Positions 1 through 10,988 of a DNA stretch of 64,000 bases are shown here, one piece after another; within the stretch, counting starts at the first letter, position 1; every line of letters begins with the position of its first letter. Origin of the DNA: Linanthus parryae (lineage: Eukaryota > Streptophyta > Magnoliopsida > Ericales > Polemoniaceae); the NCBI GenBank assembly GCA_023055425.1, contig JALGPY010000001.1:137913368-137977367 (forward strand), given 5' to 3'. A program made the position numbers and the translations under genes. The notes beneath the pieces are model-generated. The model was not told the DNA's origin and made no database searches. It was given only the letters and a program-made list of their open reading frames with translations.

Positions 1-1190
1 TTGGTTAGCCTAAAGATAATGTTCATGTGCTGTTGTGACAACTATTCATCACAGGTTCGACCATACTTGTAGGTAGTTTGACAAACTATGTCCAACGATT
101 TGGTTATATAGTACGATGACTTGTCATATCGTTTATAGTCACTATTTTAGCCTTTATAGTTCTGATTTAGACACGATTGATCTTGAGACATTGCATTGGA
201 AATTAATACTAGCAGTTTCTTAGCTCCGAAATAACATGATACATAGATCAAAATTTCATAGTTCATCATAAGGACTCCACCAAAACCTAGTAGCAATTCT
301 AGGAATCAAATATCGTCACTTATGATTCCCTATTAGTTTCAATCATGTATAATGTGAGCTCTTTTGTTTTAGTTCTTTAGCATGCGAGGTTATACAGTTA
401 TCAATCACACGCAGTTATAACATAAAACAAGCACAAGCATAAATAAATATGCAATGGATGTGGCCCCTAAGGTGCACTACCACTATTGAGAGTACGTCTT
501 GAGCAATTCTTGAACTTCTCGCCTCATGGATCTCGCCTATCTCGTGCTCCTTGAAGCTTCCTTGTTCGTCTATTTTGCTCCATGCACCTCGCGCCATAGC
601 TTTTTGGTTTGGCCACCTCTCTTGAAGCTTCAAGTCTTCAATCTTCACTAACTATCTTATTTCAAATAAGAAGTAACCTCTAATAGGCGATTTAGATGAG
701 AAGAGAAGACACTAGAGTATGTAGAGAGGCACGACACGCAGGCCGTATTTTAATTTATTACATATTCAAAACCAAAACCAAATATGAAAACATCTAAGCC
801 ACATCCATGCATCAAACACATCCATTCAACCCAAAACATCATGTATAATAGTAAAATAAACATACTAAAATTTTCTGGAAATTTCCAGAATTAAAGAATA
901 ATTACTAGAAATTATTAAGCAATAAATCAATCAACTAATAAGATCGAAAAAATGCTCCGAACTACCTAGGATCTCACCTCCTATCTTATAAGGTAGGGAA
1001 AAATGTCCTAAGTCTCCAGAAGAAATTTGGGCTCAAAACAGTGTGTTTAAGGTCGTTTAACTGCCTCGGGCAGTGTGCTAAACACTAATTAATTAATCTG
1101 GAAAATAATAAAATTTCTGTTTTTCCAAAAATTATGAAAAAATTCCAGAAAATAGGAAATTTAATTCTGAGCATGTAGAAACAAATTGGC
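1..1190. other. AT-rich intergenic DNA, no gene recognised
   Basis: I see no convincing coding region, RNA gene or complete repeat here. The only open frame of note, a 77-codon frame on the minus strand at 415-648, has no recognisable domain. Part of this stretch may be the internal region of the minus-strand LTR element whose LTR lies at 1892-2380, since its internal sequence should run leftwards from there. Confidence 0.4.
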
Positions 1191-1600
1191 AAAAAATAGT
1201 GGCCAGACGAGGGCGCACACGCCCACACGCGTCGCTGCGCGTGGGCGAGTCCGCCTCCGTCACGCGGCGACGTCGGCCGAGTGCCACGTCAGCATGCCAC
1301 ATGGCATGCCATGTCATCCCCATGTTGGCATCAACTGCCACGTCACCCTCCACGTCATCGCCGCGCCAGCAGCCCATGTGGCTGCCACATCATCACCACG
1401 TCAGCCATAGTGCTGATGTGGCACCGCCACGTCACCATGTCACGTCATCCCTAGCCACGTCAGCAAGTCCGCCGCCACCCTTTGGCGCGTGCGGCGCGTG
1501 GCCACGCGTGGAGGCGGCGTCGGTGGCGCGTGAAGCCCACGCGCCGCCTTCCCGCCTCCGTTTCCGGCGATCCTTATATCGATGGACTCGTCTTTCACCA
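1191..1600. repeat. GC-rich block with clustered CCACGTCA motifs
   Basis: This block is far richer in GC than its surroundings. Between about 1280 and 1470 it carries roughly seven copies of an ACGTCA core, mostly CCACGTCA (TGACGTGG on the other strand), interspersed with CATGGCAT-like palindromes. Overlapping frames of up to 134 codons run through it but show no protein-like features, so I treat them as by-products of the composition. It lies between the AT-rich left end and a minus-strand PBS plus LTR, so it may be the non-coding internal part of a non-autonomous LTR element. ACGT cores are the class of site bound by plant bZIP factors; whether these are bound is unknown. Confidence 0.5.
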
Positions 1601-1878
1601 TGATTCCGATTATGTGTTCAAAACTCAATTTTAACACCTTTTGAAAAAATCTTTTTATAGCTCAGATCAAACAGTCCAGATTTATACAGATCCGAATCTT
1701 AAAATATTCATAACTAATTCTCCGTTCGTCCAAAAATTACAAAACTTATATTTATGGGATCCTCGTGAAAAACCCTATCTAACCATATATGTTTCACTAA
1801 CAGATTATGAATTTTCAGAATCTCGATTTTCTAAACTCATTCGGGTACGCATAATGAGGCACGAAAAACAAGTCTAAG

Positions 1879-1890
1879 GCTCTGATACCA
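1879..1890 (-). other. Primer-binding site, initiator-Met-tRNA type
   Basis: Read on the minus strand this is TGGTATCAGAGC, the usual plant retrotransposon primer-binding site complementary to initiator methionine tRNA. It directly follows the CA end of the LTR at 1892-2380, so the element it belongs to runs leftwards. Confidence 0.75.
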
Positions 1891-1891
1891 A

Positions 1892-2380
1892 TGAAGGACG
1901 AACATGATCTATCACATACAGATCTACAACATGAATTATAGCGGAAGATTCATGTGTTTACCTTGTCTTCCTTAGCTCCTATGCACAGCGGATGATCGTA
2001 GGATGCTTGCTTTCATGTGCCTACCTTGCTCCCACAGTCTGGCTCGAATCACTAGGACGAAAGCTCTAATCCACACCAAGTTCCACCAATGGAGGCTAGT
2101 TAGAGAGAGAGTCTAGGGTTTACTGTATTATGATCAGCACATGATCTCTACAGTAGTGTATATTATTATGACTCTCATTATAATGTGTAGGAGGTTGTCT
2201 CCTTATATAGACAAACTTATACCCAATTACAACATTACCCCCTAGGGTTTATGTCCTTGCAACTAACCCCATAAGGTTTGAGCTTGTCTCTCCTAAACCC
2301 ATAAGTTTAGGATAATTGCATTGTGCACCCCACATGGGCGCACCAAAAGCTAACATGGTACAAGGCGATCACATCTAACA
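1892..2380 (-). mobile_element. LTR of a minus-strand, probably non-autonomous, retroelement
   Basis: On the minus strand the segment begins TGTTAGATGTGA and ends in TTCA next to a PBS, giving TG...CA boundaries and about 489 bp. A TATA-like ATATAAGG lies near 2197-2205 on the minus strand, followed by a CTCTCTCT-rich leader, as expected for an LTR promoter. No second LTR copy occurs to the left within the window, so the element is truncated or extends beyond the window. The right boundary at 2380 is inferred only from the TG dinucleotide and may be off by some tens of bases. Confidence 0.5.
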
Positions 2381-2409
2381 AAAATAGAAGGCTAATTCAG
2401 CCAATGACT

Positions 2410-2765
2410 AAAACAACCAGATAACTTCAAAGTCAAAAGGCAGCATTTGTACAACAGTGAGCAACTATATTGTGAGATCTGGGGACAAAATGAAAAGAGC
2501 GGTAATAAAAAGATTGAGGCATTACTCTATGGTCTTCCACTACAGTCATATCATCTGATGAGTAAGTAAAAGACAACTTCATCTTTTAGACCAAGACAAC
2601 GCTTCCCTTATGGCAATGACTTCTACTACAACATGCTTAGTAATGTTTTTGAAAGGTTGAATGACTCTGCCCATTTCAGAACCATATTAACAAATCCGAA
2701 GCCAATACCCGTACAATTTAAGGTCCACCTTACAGGTGGCATCAGTGAATATTAGAACACATGGA
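2410..2765 (-). pseudogene. RNase H-like (RVT_3 type) fragment
   Basis: Conceptual minus-strand reading, across stops and a frame change, gives an FTDAT start, then VEVIAIREALSWSKR, and then a closing segment with the pattern FHFVPRSHNIVAH before a stop near 2430. This order (first catalytic Asp, the AIREAL helix, and the FxFVxRxxNxxAH signature) is that of the RNase H domain found at the end of many plant LINEs and in related stand-alone pseudogenes. Several in-frame stops show it is dead. It abuts the LTR at 1892-2380, so that element probably inserted at or beside its 3' end. Assignment to a LINE rather than another RVT_3 source is inference. Confidence 0.5.
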
Positions 2766-2949
2766 GTTTTAAGGGGAGAAAAATTACGTAGAACAAATAA
2801 TATAGAACTGTGAGGCTCAGCTGTGAGTTCGAGTCATAAAATTCATCAAATCTTGTTATTGAAAATGTTAAAACTGATGTTCCTCCTGACCTGGCTCTGT
2901 TACCAGTTTGTTGAATCAGAACTCCTATTTCAGAGCTCTGTTACCAGTT

Positions 2950-3297
2950 TGTTATAACCTGGGGGTATTCGAGCAAGAGCGACGAAAGCAAAACAAGAAC
3001 GAGACAGATATTTAACGTGGTTCACTAACGAATTCATAACGAACTCGCTAGCTAATCCACGGCCAGAACCAGATATTTTATTGAGAAGAGAACCCGATTA
3101 CATTGCACACCGTGGCCACAACGGCCACAGCGGCCACCCGCAAAAAAACCCACCCGACACACACTATACCAAAGCTCTAAGAGCTCTCAATACAAATCAG
3201 CCCGTGTGTGTATCCTTGAACAAACCATGCAAAGCCCTTTAAATAGCCATATGTTGGCTTTGGTGACTTGCTGCCAAAGTAATTTCCAACTACAACA
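2950..3297 (-). mobile_element. LTR of a second minus-strand element (TRIM- or Copia-like)
   Basis: On the minus strand the segment begins TGTTGTAGTTGG and ends in TAACA, and the next bases are AACTGGTAACAGAGC, a Met-tRNA-type PBS (plus strand 2935-2947). A TATTTAAAGG TATA-like box lies at about 3235-3245. The same PBS-like string occurs again at about 2893-2905, a small local duplication. No partner LTR is present in the window. Element A inserted only about 18 bp beyond its outer end. Confidence 0.5.
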
Positions 3298-3315
3298 CAA
3301 ATCAAACTTGGTAAC

Positions 3316-3942
3316 TGTAGATAGTGCTTTCAGAGCAGACATATCTTGGCCACGTGGCAATCATCTAGCACACCATATTGTGCTCCACACACACTGGATC
3401 ACCAGCCGCGCTGATCCGCGTGGGGGCTGCGAGACAGGGCCCTCGCATACCACTGCACAGGATTTGTAGGGACTTAGTGGTCTGAAGGCTAGAGTAAGTC
3501 CTGTCGCGTGCGAGCCAAGCCCGCACGTGACCTTTAGTAACTGCTTTTGAGAGATTTATGGCACGAGCTCCATAAACCCGGTCAATCCGGTCAAACCCGG
3601 TCAACCCCATAACGGTTTCGGTATTCGCGCATAACGTGCTGTAACGGTCCCTATATACGCGGACGAACGTGCCGTTGTGGTTAAGCTAATTAAGCCGCCA
3701 TTGATGGGCGCATTAACCACACTACAACGATCACATTCTCCATTATATATAGGACGTTAACCCTTCCATACAAGGGAGACACACCAGACATACGCGGAAG
3801 CTCTTCCGAACCCATGTCTCTCTCTCAGACATTACTACTGCCTTACTCTCTCCCTACACACAACCCAACACCTCCTGAGCCATTTTCTATTCTCTGCCCT
3901 TGGTGTACACAGAGTTCTCCCTGCCGGATTCTCTTGTGCACA
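3316..3942 (+). repeat. 5' LTR of element A
   Basis: A 627-bp TG...CA repeat matching 44171-44797. It contains a TATA box (TATATATAGG, about 3744-3752), three close CCGGTCAA-type direct repeats near 3576-3605, and a CT-rich probable R/U5 region after 3800. TSD GTAAC lies immediately left. Confidence 0.93.
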
Positions 3943-3944
3943 TT

Positions 3945-3962
3945 TTGGTGAACCCGACGTGA
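3945..3962 (+). other. Probable primer-binding site of element A
   Basis: Two bases after the LTR end the sequence reads TTGGTGAACCCGACGTG, in the standard PBS position. I do not recognise the matching tRNA; it is not the Met-tRNA type nor the TGGCGCC type used by elements B and C. Confidence 0.6.
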
Positions 3963-5753
3963 ACTTACAATTGCAAGCAACCATGTCTCATGAGGATGAT
4001 GTCAGTAACAGATCGCCTTCCACGGAAACCACCTCGGGAGAGGAGACCCGCCGTACTCCTACAGCCGCCAGTGAAGCTCCGACGCTGGAAGCCTTGGACG
4101 CCACCATCCAGAGTCAGGCGAAAGCTCTCAAAGCTCAATCTGCGCAGCTAGAACGGATCATGACTGTCTTGGGGACCCTTGCTCCAAATCCCCCACCGGC
4201 CACCACTGTCTCTCAGGGAGGAGGAGCCTCCACCACTCAAGGATTGGGAGTGTCAACCACACCGCCCAATCCTAACCTGCAAACTCCACCGGCGACGACG
4301 CAACTATCCTCAATTCAGGGGTCAACAGCTCAAATGTTGCCTCTCGCTGCTCACACTCCTCAGCCTCCGGCTTTGGTGCCTAACCCAGCCTCACAGTATC
4401 CCTTGCCTCCTCCAACGACAATTTGGGGTAACGCAAATTCACAATATGTCCCTAGCCCTCCTGCGACGTATGTGTCGCCTCCGCATGCGGCAACCCCTCC
4501 TCCCGCTGCTGAGGGAAGTGCTCCGGAGTGCATGACGTCGCTGCAGCGGCGCATAGACACCATTCTCGCTCACCAATCGTTCGCGGATACCATCGTCCCG
4601 AAGCTTGAAAACGACTCACCTATTCCACGAGAGATCTATCTCATGCCTAACCCTGCCGGGTACAAGGCTCCTAAATGGGACAAGTTCAAAGATGTCAATG
4701 GAAACGCCCATGAGCATGTCATGCGTTTCATTGATGTGATGGGGTCGTATGGGGCTGAATCCAAGCATGCAGATGCGCGAGTTCCCAAAATCCTTGGGGA
4801 ACATGGCTTACAAGTGGTACCGGACATTGGAAGCCGGATCCATGAAGACTTGGGACGACATGGTCCAGAAGTTTTACACCAAGTTCTTCCAGATGGAGGA
4901 AAAGGTGAAGATGATCCATCTCTCGCGGATGTATCAGAAGCGCGAGGAGGATGGGATAACATTCATCAAGAAGTTCAGGGCCAAGTCCTTGGAATGCAAA
5001 GATGTGATACTCGAAAGCAGACTCGTGGAGATATGCCTGCAATGCATGCGAGACGAGTATAAAGGTATGCTTATCAACCTGCAAACACCTACATTTTCAA
5101 ATCTAATCGAATGCACGAAGAATATCGAGCCTATAGTGGAAAGGCAGAAAAAGAGGAACACCCCTGAACGATCCTCGGGCGGTACTACTTTCAAAATCGG
5201 GAGATTCAGCTACAAGAGGGGGCGTGAAGCTGAAGTGAATACGGTCTCGCCCCAGAAGCAGCCAAAGGCAGTGAACTTTGATGCACCACCTCTGCCATGT
5301 TCGGTAGAAGAAGTAAGCGACCTTTGCAGACAATGGCGTAAGGACAGTGTCCTGCCGCCGCTCGAAAAGGCACCCTCCAGGGAGATGGTGAGGGACCCTA
5401 AGTGGTGCGAATGTCACGGAAAGGTCATGCATCCCACGACTGACTGCAAGAAGCTCAGAATCATGGTGAGCCAAAAGATGAAGAATGGCGAACTGATCGT
5501 CAGTGATCAAAGGCAGGATGTGCGCAACAATCCACTCCCTGCCCATGCGGAGCAAGAATCGAAAGGCAAAGAGGTCGCTATGATCTCGATCGTGGACCTT
5601 GAAGAGGTTGCAGAGGATGGTCTACCCATCATTGCCGAGATCCATGATGACGAAGACTACAGCATAGACACCGAGGACGAACGCGCAGATCGGATGAAGG
5701 GGTCGCACGGGTTCAGCAGGTTTTTCGATGAGATGAAATTTTCAGAAAAATGA
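3959..5753 (+). pseudogene. Gag of element A (frameshifted)
   Basis: The first frame (from 3959 or the ATG at 3983) encodes a long, low-complexity Pro/Ala/Gln/Thr-rich N-terminal region, then the start of a capsid domain with WDKFKDVNG and MRFIDVMGSYGA. Near 4750-4765 the homology passes to another frame, which continues through 5753 with the core Gag motifs (YKWYRTLEAGSMKTWDDM, then a KKFRAKSLEC helix) and a basic region. A one- or two-base indel there therefore breaks the gene. A CX2C-like WCECHGK segment near 5405 resembles the zinc-finger remnant usual before the Tat protease. The frame ends at a TGA (5751-5753), after which the protease resumes in the same frame. Confidence 0.82.
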
Positions 5754-5762
5754 CGGACGGAG

Positions 5763-6596
5763 ATGACAAAGGCGATCCTGAGGATAGCAGAAGATTACGA
5801 GGAGGATCTCGTAGTCTCCAATGGAAAAGTTGTCTGGGCATCTCGCACTACAGAAAAGGTCATAACCTTCTCCGCAAACGATAAGAGGACAGATGCGAGC
5901 CACCAGAAGACTCTGTATGTAACAGCCATCATCAACGACGTTGAGTTCAAAAGAGCGTTCGTTGACGGAGGAGCAGCAGTTAACGTTGTTTCGCTCCATA
6001 CTCTGAAGCTAGCGGGAATTCCAGAGCACAAGATTGTTAAACGTCCATCCCCGCTGATGGGATTCGGAAGCGACTCCAGAATGACGATAGGATGGATCCG
6101 CCTGGGTGTCCAGATTGGCAAAATTAAGTGTTCAGCAAAATTCTATGTCATAGATGCGATCACTACGTATCACATAATCATAGGTCGAGCCTGGATCCAT
6201 CGCTTTGATGTTGTCCCTTCAACAGCTCACCAAGTGATGAAAGCCATTTGGAATGACAGAATAGTTGAGATACCTGCTTCAACAAATCCGTTCAACATGG
6301 ATGAAGCGCATCTTAGTGAGGCGGTGTGGTTCACTGAGATGGCAGATGAGCAAACGCCGGGACCATTCAACCCCACTCCTCTGCCCCGCTGGGAGGACAT
6401 CAAAGATCAGTCACCCGCAGGGGTGATGGTGACCAGAGAGGATGCCAAGGAAAAGCCGCCCACGCGAGAAGAGGCTCCGCGGATTGCCTACCAGCGAAAG
6501 AACGTATACACTCTGAAAAGAATAGCAAAACATGATCCTGAAGGCAAGGAAATAGAGAGTTTCTACGCCAACGGGAAGAAATGCTATCGCATATGA
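5763..6596 (+). pseudogene. Aspartic protease region of element A
   Basis: This segment has the retropepsin signature FVDGGAAVNVVSL near residue 60 and a second strand around IIGRAWIHRF, the usual spacing for Ty3/Gypsy proteases. DGG instead of DTG or DSG is known in Tat elements. It processes the Gag-Pol polyprotein. It is in the same frame as the second part of gag and separated from it by one TGA, and it ends in another TGA (6594-6596), again in frame with the next segment. Both stops follow codon contexts in which CGA (Arg) is a likely ancestor, consistent with deamination of methylated cytosine. Confidence 0.82.
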
Positions 6597-6608
6597 AGGT
6601 GCGCGGGG

Positions 6609-6910
6609 ATGTCCTCACGCGAGCATGAGGATATCCCTGAGCAAATCAATCAAATTGAGCAGGCTTCGGAGACAAACAAACCAATGCCAAACACTCTGGA
6701 AGAGGAACTCAAAGAAGCACCCGAATGCATGGAAGACAAACCCAGACCACAAAAGCAGGAGCTGAAGGAGGTATTCCTAAGCCCGAGCGAAGAAAAGAAG
6801 AGGCCAGTCTTTCTAAGTGCGGACCTCACAGGCGAAGAGGAGGAAAGATTGCTGCAACTCCTAACTGAGTACAAAGATGTGTTCGCATGGGAGTACGATG
6901 AGATAACTGG
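6609..6910 (+). pseudogene. N-terminal part of element A reverse transcriptase, cut by element B
   Basis: Same frame as the protease. After an acidic linker the segment contains FLSADLTGEEEERLLQLL and YKDVFAWEYDEITG, the characteristic lead-in to a Ty3/Gypsy reverse transcriptase. The coding sequence stops at the element B insertion (LTR starts 6911) and continues at 33403. The codon split by the junction is consistent once one 5-bp target copy is discounted. Confidence 0.85.
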
Positions 6911-7204
6911 TGATAGCTTGAAAATGGGATTAGTCTGGGACATCTTTTTACCATTGGTTCTAACCCTGTGAGAGTTGAGTTTGGCCATTTTCAGCTTATT
7001 TTCCACTTGATACGAGGCAGGGACTTATAGGACATGATCGTAAGATTTGAGTAATTTCATGTGTAATTTTGTTTGTTGGATATGATCGCGGGTACATGTT
7101 ATGATGTGCAGGTAACAGGTGCCGAGAAATGCATGAGATTGACTTGGATTTGGAGGCGGTGTATCGAGAAAGCTGTGCAGAAAGTGCGGAAAAATTCTAA
7201 GTTG

Positions 7205-7499
7205 TGCGTTCAGACGCAGGGGAGCTGCGTTCAGACGCACCACATGGCAGCAGAAGAAGAAAGGCAGAAAAAGGCTAAGTCTGTGTGTTCAGACGCACAG
7301 ACCTGCGTTCAGACGCAGGACTCGACTCCAGGATTGTGAAGACCAAGTTGTGCGTTCAAACGCAGGGGAGCTGCGTTCAGACGCACAAGTCCGAGAAGCC
7401 AGAAGAAAGAAGAGAATTGGATAAGGCCTGCTTTCAAACGCAGGAGATGTGCGTTCAGACGCATTGCGTTTGAACGCAGGGGAGCTGCGTTCGAACGCA
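7205..7499. promoter_or_regulatory. Five pairs of 14-bp palindromes upstream of the LTR TATA box (element B, 5' LTR)
   Basis: Ten sites match TGCGT-N4-ACGCA with at most one or two changes, starting at 7205, 7226, 7283, 7303, 7351, 7372, 7429, 7450, 7465 and 7486. They fall into pairs whose members are 20 or 21 bp apart, about two helical turns. The cluster ends some 84 bp upstream of the TATA box at 7583. The same cluster occurs in the 3' LTR at 32014-32309. A protein-binding role is inferred from palindromy, pairing and position. Confidence 0.75.
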
Positions 7500-7582
7500 C
7501 GTGTGGTTTCCAGAAGCTTCCAGGACGGGTTTTTTCAAGGGTAGAACAGAAATTTCGTGCATCAGTTTAGAGACTGTGGCAG

Positions 7583-7590
7583 TATAAAAG
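7583..7590 (+). promoter_or_regulatory. TATA box of element B LTR
   Basis: TATAAAAG, about 84 bp downstream of the last palindrome. Transcription would start around 7615; the 3' LTR equivalent is 32393-32400. Confidence 0.7.
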
Positions 7591-8593
7591 GAGGTGTCCC
7601 AACACAGAATTAGGGTTACTCACACATACACAATCATCATCACAGCAGCCAGTATCAGAGCCGTCAGGGTTGGAGCAGAGCAGAATTGGAGCAGTTTTTC
7701 AGTAGTCAGCCATAAACTCGTTTGATCTTTTCTTCTTTCTTTTATGAAACAGTGTTTTTCAATAATGCAAGCTAGCTAAACCTTTTTCCTAGGTTCTTGG
7801 TGAACCTAGGGTTTATGAATCCAGCAGACTGGTTTGTTTGATTTTCAGATGCATGACTAGTTGAAGTCTTAATACAGGATGGATTGTTTATTATCTTGTC
7901 TTTTATTTTATGTACATACATGAATGGCTTGATCACCCAGGAGTGTTATAGACAGGATCTGGTGCACGAGAGTGGCCAGTGAGAGTTAGGAAGAAAAGAC
8001 AGGATTTAATACCCTATCTTGATGGACCGAAAGGTGAAAAGAACCAGGGTGTTAGCCAGAAGCATTAGACTAACTGCTAGACGTTTAGGGGGAGACCGAG
8101 AGGAGAGCCTGTGACCCTAGCAGACTTAGAACAAACCTGCAGATCTAGGTGGACCGAGAGGACCCGAAATCTGTAGGAGAGTGACAGGTACATGAGACCG
8201 AGAGGAGATTGTATTATTGGTATGCTGGCATAAACAAAACTACTGTGTGTTTCTGAAATCAAATACACCAGGTAAGCTGGGAAGTAACCCTAGGGGATCC
8301 TGGGACCTAGATTCTTAGAATCATCAACTTTTACAACTACCACAATTCCTGAAAATTACTTAAAAGAAAAACAAAATAAGCTTTTCTAAATATTGCTTTA
8401 TTTCTGCGAATTAGTTGAGTATAATCACATCCCCACCTTCCTCCTTTTTACAAGCTTTGTATCTAGTTCTATTTCTAATAAGTAAAACTTAAACTGTTCT
8501 CGAGGGTTCGACAACCAGAGTCATAAATACATACTCTATATTACTTGATCGTACACTTGCGAAAAAGTAGATAGGTTTACGCTGTCAAGTTTT

Positions 8594-8610
8594 TGGCGCC
8601 GTTGCCGGGG
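8594..8610 (+). other. Primer-binding site of element B
   Basis: TGGCGCCGTTGCCGGGG, seven bases after the LTR end, is the PBS typical of Athila elements. Element C has the same site with one substitution. Confidence 0.88.
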
Positions 8611-8732
8611 AACGGTTACAGTTTTTCTTAAAAAGACATTAGAATAAGTCTCAAAGCTTTTTCCTTTCTTTTTACGTTTATTTTATTTTAACTTATTGCT
8701 CTTGAATTCTGATTTTCAGGCTATTCTAGTAT

Positions 8733-10097
8733 ATGCCCAGATTGCCTAGCAAACTGGTATCACCACTTGAAGATCCCGAAAAACTTTTCAGAGAACAAAG
8801 TCGCAGACACCGATCCGCGATGTCTGAGCACGGAGAGGACGCGCCAACCGATGCAGGAACACCCACAGGACAGCAGCAACGCACTCCAGCACAGATGGAT
8901 CTTTACATTGAGGAGCTGATAGCAACATGCTTTGCTGCCAGGAACAATCGGAGGACTTACAACAGGCCTGGAAGGGCGATAGTCGAAAAATTTGAAGTCC
9001 CAACCGGAGGACATCAACCATCTATCGTGGTGCCACCCATTACAGCAGAGCACTTCGATCTAAAATCATCTACCATCCAAACCGCCCAGACTCATTGTCC
9101 TTTCAATGGGAAAGCAGATGAAGATCCGAACGACTTCCTTGGAAAGTTCGAAGACTACTACAACAAGATTAAGTACAGAGGAGTTGAAGCGGATACGCTA
9201 AAGCTAATTCTATTCCCATACTGCTTGTTCGGAACAGCAAAAGACTGGCTGGAGGCAAGACCACCGAGGTCTATCACTACCTGGGAGGGGTGTGTTACTG
9301 ATTTCCTGGCGAAATTTTACCCCGCATCTCGCGTTATCAAGCTGCAGAGCGAGATCTTATCCTTTAAACAGAAGATGGGTGAGACGGTAGTAGACGCATG
9401 GGACAGGCTGATGAGACTCGTTAAAAAATGCCCCAATCATGGCTTCGGGGACGCAAAAATTCTGCAGGTATTCTACCATGCTCTTGACAGGGAGAATGCT
9501 GACAGGATTGACAGGGAAGCTGGGGGTAACTTTCTATACCATGTGGATAAAGATGGAGCCTACGAACTGATGAAACAATTAGCCAAACAGGATACTCGTC
9601 TGTTTGATGACCGCAGGCTCACAGCGCTAGCAGAACCAGTGGCTGATGACAGGATTGACAATCTCACGAAAGTGGTGCAAGACTTAGTTAAAAAGGTGTA
9701 TACAGAGAAGAAGCCCGTGGCATCAGTGGACGAACCTGACCTTGACGCAGCAATTCTGGAGCTTCAGACCGAAGATGCCAATTATGTTCAGCAACAGTGG
9801 GATCCAAGCCGCTACAGACCAGGCACACGTGACCATCCAGGGTTCCGTTATGGAAACCCTAATGCAGCAGTCAATGCGCCAGGATTCCAGCACAGGCCTC
9901 AAGCACAACAGACAGCCCCAGCACATCACGCACCAGCAGCACCACCACAGCTAAATTTATCACAGCAACATTTTGAGTCCTATATGGAGAAATTCAATAA
10001 GCAGTGGGAAGCTAGATTTTCGCAGATGGAGTCATTAACTGCCGATGTAAGCCAAATGAAAATTGCTATCCGCAACTTGGAGGTACAGAATGGTTAG
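8733..10097 (+). pseudogene. Gag of element B
   Basis: A 454-codon frame. The N-terminus MPRLPSKLVSPLEDPEKLF matches that of element C. A Retrotrans_gag capsid domain occupies about residues 120-290 (GKADEDPNDFLGKFEDYY, CLFGTAKDWLEARPP, and DAWDRLMRLVKKCP). A Gln/Pro/Ala-rich segment and a short coiled coil follow. The frame stops at a TAG (10095-10097), where element C reads Gln, and then continues in the same frame into the protease region, so a single nonsense change separates gag from pro. Gag forms the cytoplasmic virus-like particle of the retrotransposon. Confidence 0.85.
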
Positions 10098-10148
10098 CTT
10101 GCACAGAACCAGGCAGAACGAGCCCCAGGGAATTTACCATCAAATACA

Positions 10149-10988
10149 GTGAACAATCCACGCGCTCATATCAATGCTATCACAACTCGGAGTGGAATTG
10201 CACTGCAGGATCCGCCGTATCCCAGTCATGCACGGGCAGAAAAGTCAAAGATTATTGAACACGAAGTGTTTGACACGGAAGACAGCTTAACCGCTAACCC
10301 TCAGAAAAGGGGTTCGGTCGAGCAGGAAGCAGAGCAGACTAATGAGGGTAATCCAGAAACAGTGCCAATCTCTAAGGAGGTACCTTACCCTCTGAAGACA
10401 CGTAAGAGAGATGACAGCAAAGACTACGCCAGATTTGTGGAGATATTCAAGCAATTACAGATAAACATACCTTTCGCCGAAGCACTTGCCAAAATGCCTA
10501 CTTATGCGAAATTTCTCAAAAACATATTGTATGGGAGAAGGCGGATGAGCGACTTCGAAACAGTGAATCTGACGGCAGAAGCGAGCAGTTGTGTGAAAAA
10601 CGGTCTACCACTGAAAAAGAAAGACCCGGGCAGTTTTGTTATCCCAGTAACTCTGGGCAGTGCATACACAGGAAAAGCCTTATGCGACTTGGGTGCCAGC
10701 ATCAACCTGATGCCACTAACCATCTTCAAAAGTCTGGGAGTCGGAGAACCACGGCCAACAAGAATTATGCTTCAAATGGCTGACAGATCTGTGAAACCTG
10801 CCTATGGAGTAATTGAAGATATCCTGGTAAAAGTGGGAGAGCTTATTTTTCCAGCAGATTTTGTGATACTGGATATGGAGGCCGGAGAGGTCCCACTAAT
10901 CTTGGGCAGACCCTTCCTAGCAACTGGTGAAGCCATTATTAACTGCAAAAGTGGAGAGATGTCCATGCAAATCAATGAAGAAAAGTGA
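10149..10988 (+). pseudogene. Protease region of element B
   Basis: Same frame as gag. It contains ITTRSG at the start, the conserved KMPTYAKFLKNIL and LYGRRRMSDFE stretch, and the retropepsin motif ALCDLGASINLMPL near residue 180, followed by ILGRPFLATG. The DLGAS active site is standard for Athila. The frame ends at TGA (10986-10988) because of a one-base deletion relative to element C just before KFNVFK; homology continues in another frame from 10985. Confidence 0.85.

Larger units (their letters stand above)
6911..8587 (+). repeat. 5' LTR of element B
   Basis: A 1677-bp TG...CA repeat. U3 holds five pairs of a 14-bp palindrome at 7205-7499; a TATA box (TATAAAAG) is at 7583-7590, and about 1 kb of R/U5 follows. 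The overlapping short frames through the palindromes are artefacts of the repeat. Confidence 0.93.

Noticed and set aside
1186..1637. ORFs of 65-134 codons in the GC-rich block
   Set aside because: Long frames are expected at this GC content. Translations are His/Ser/Pro-rich with no domain.
7205..7499. Several overlapping short ORFs with repeated CVQTQ or LRLNA peptides
   Set aside because: They are frame readings of the palindromic DNA repeat on both strands, with no other protein features.
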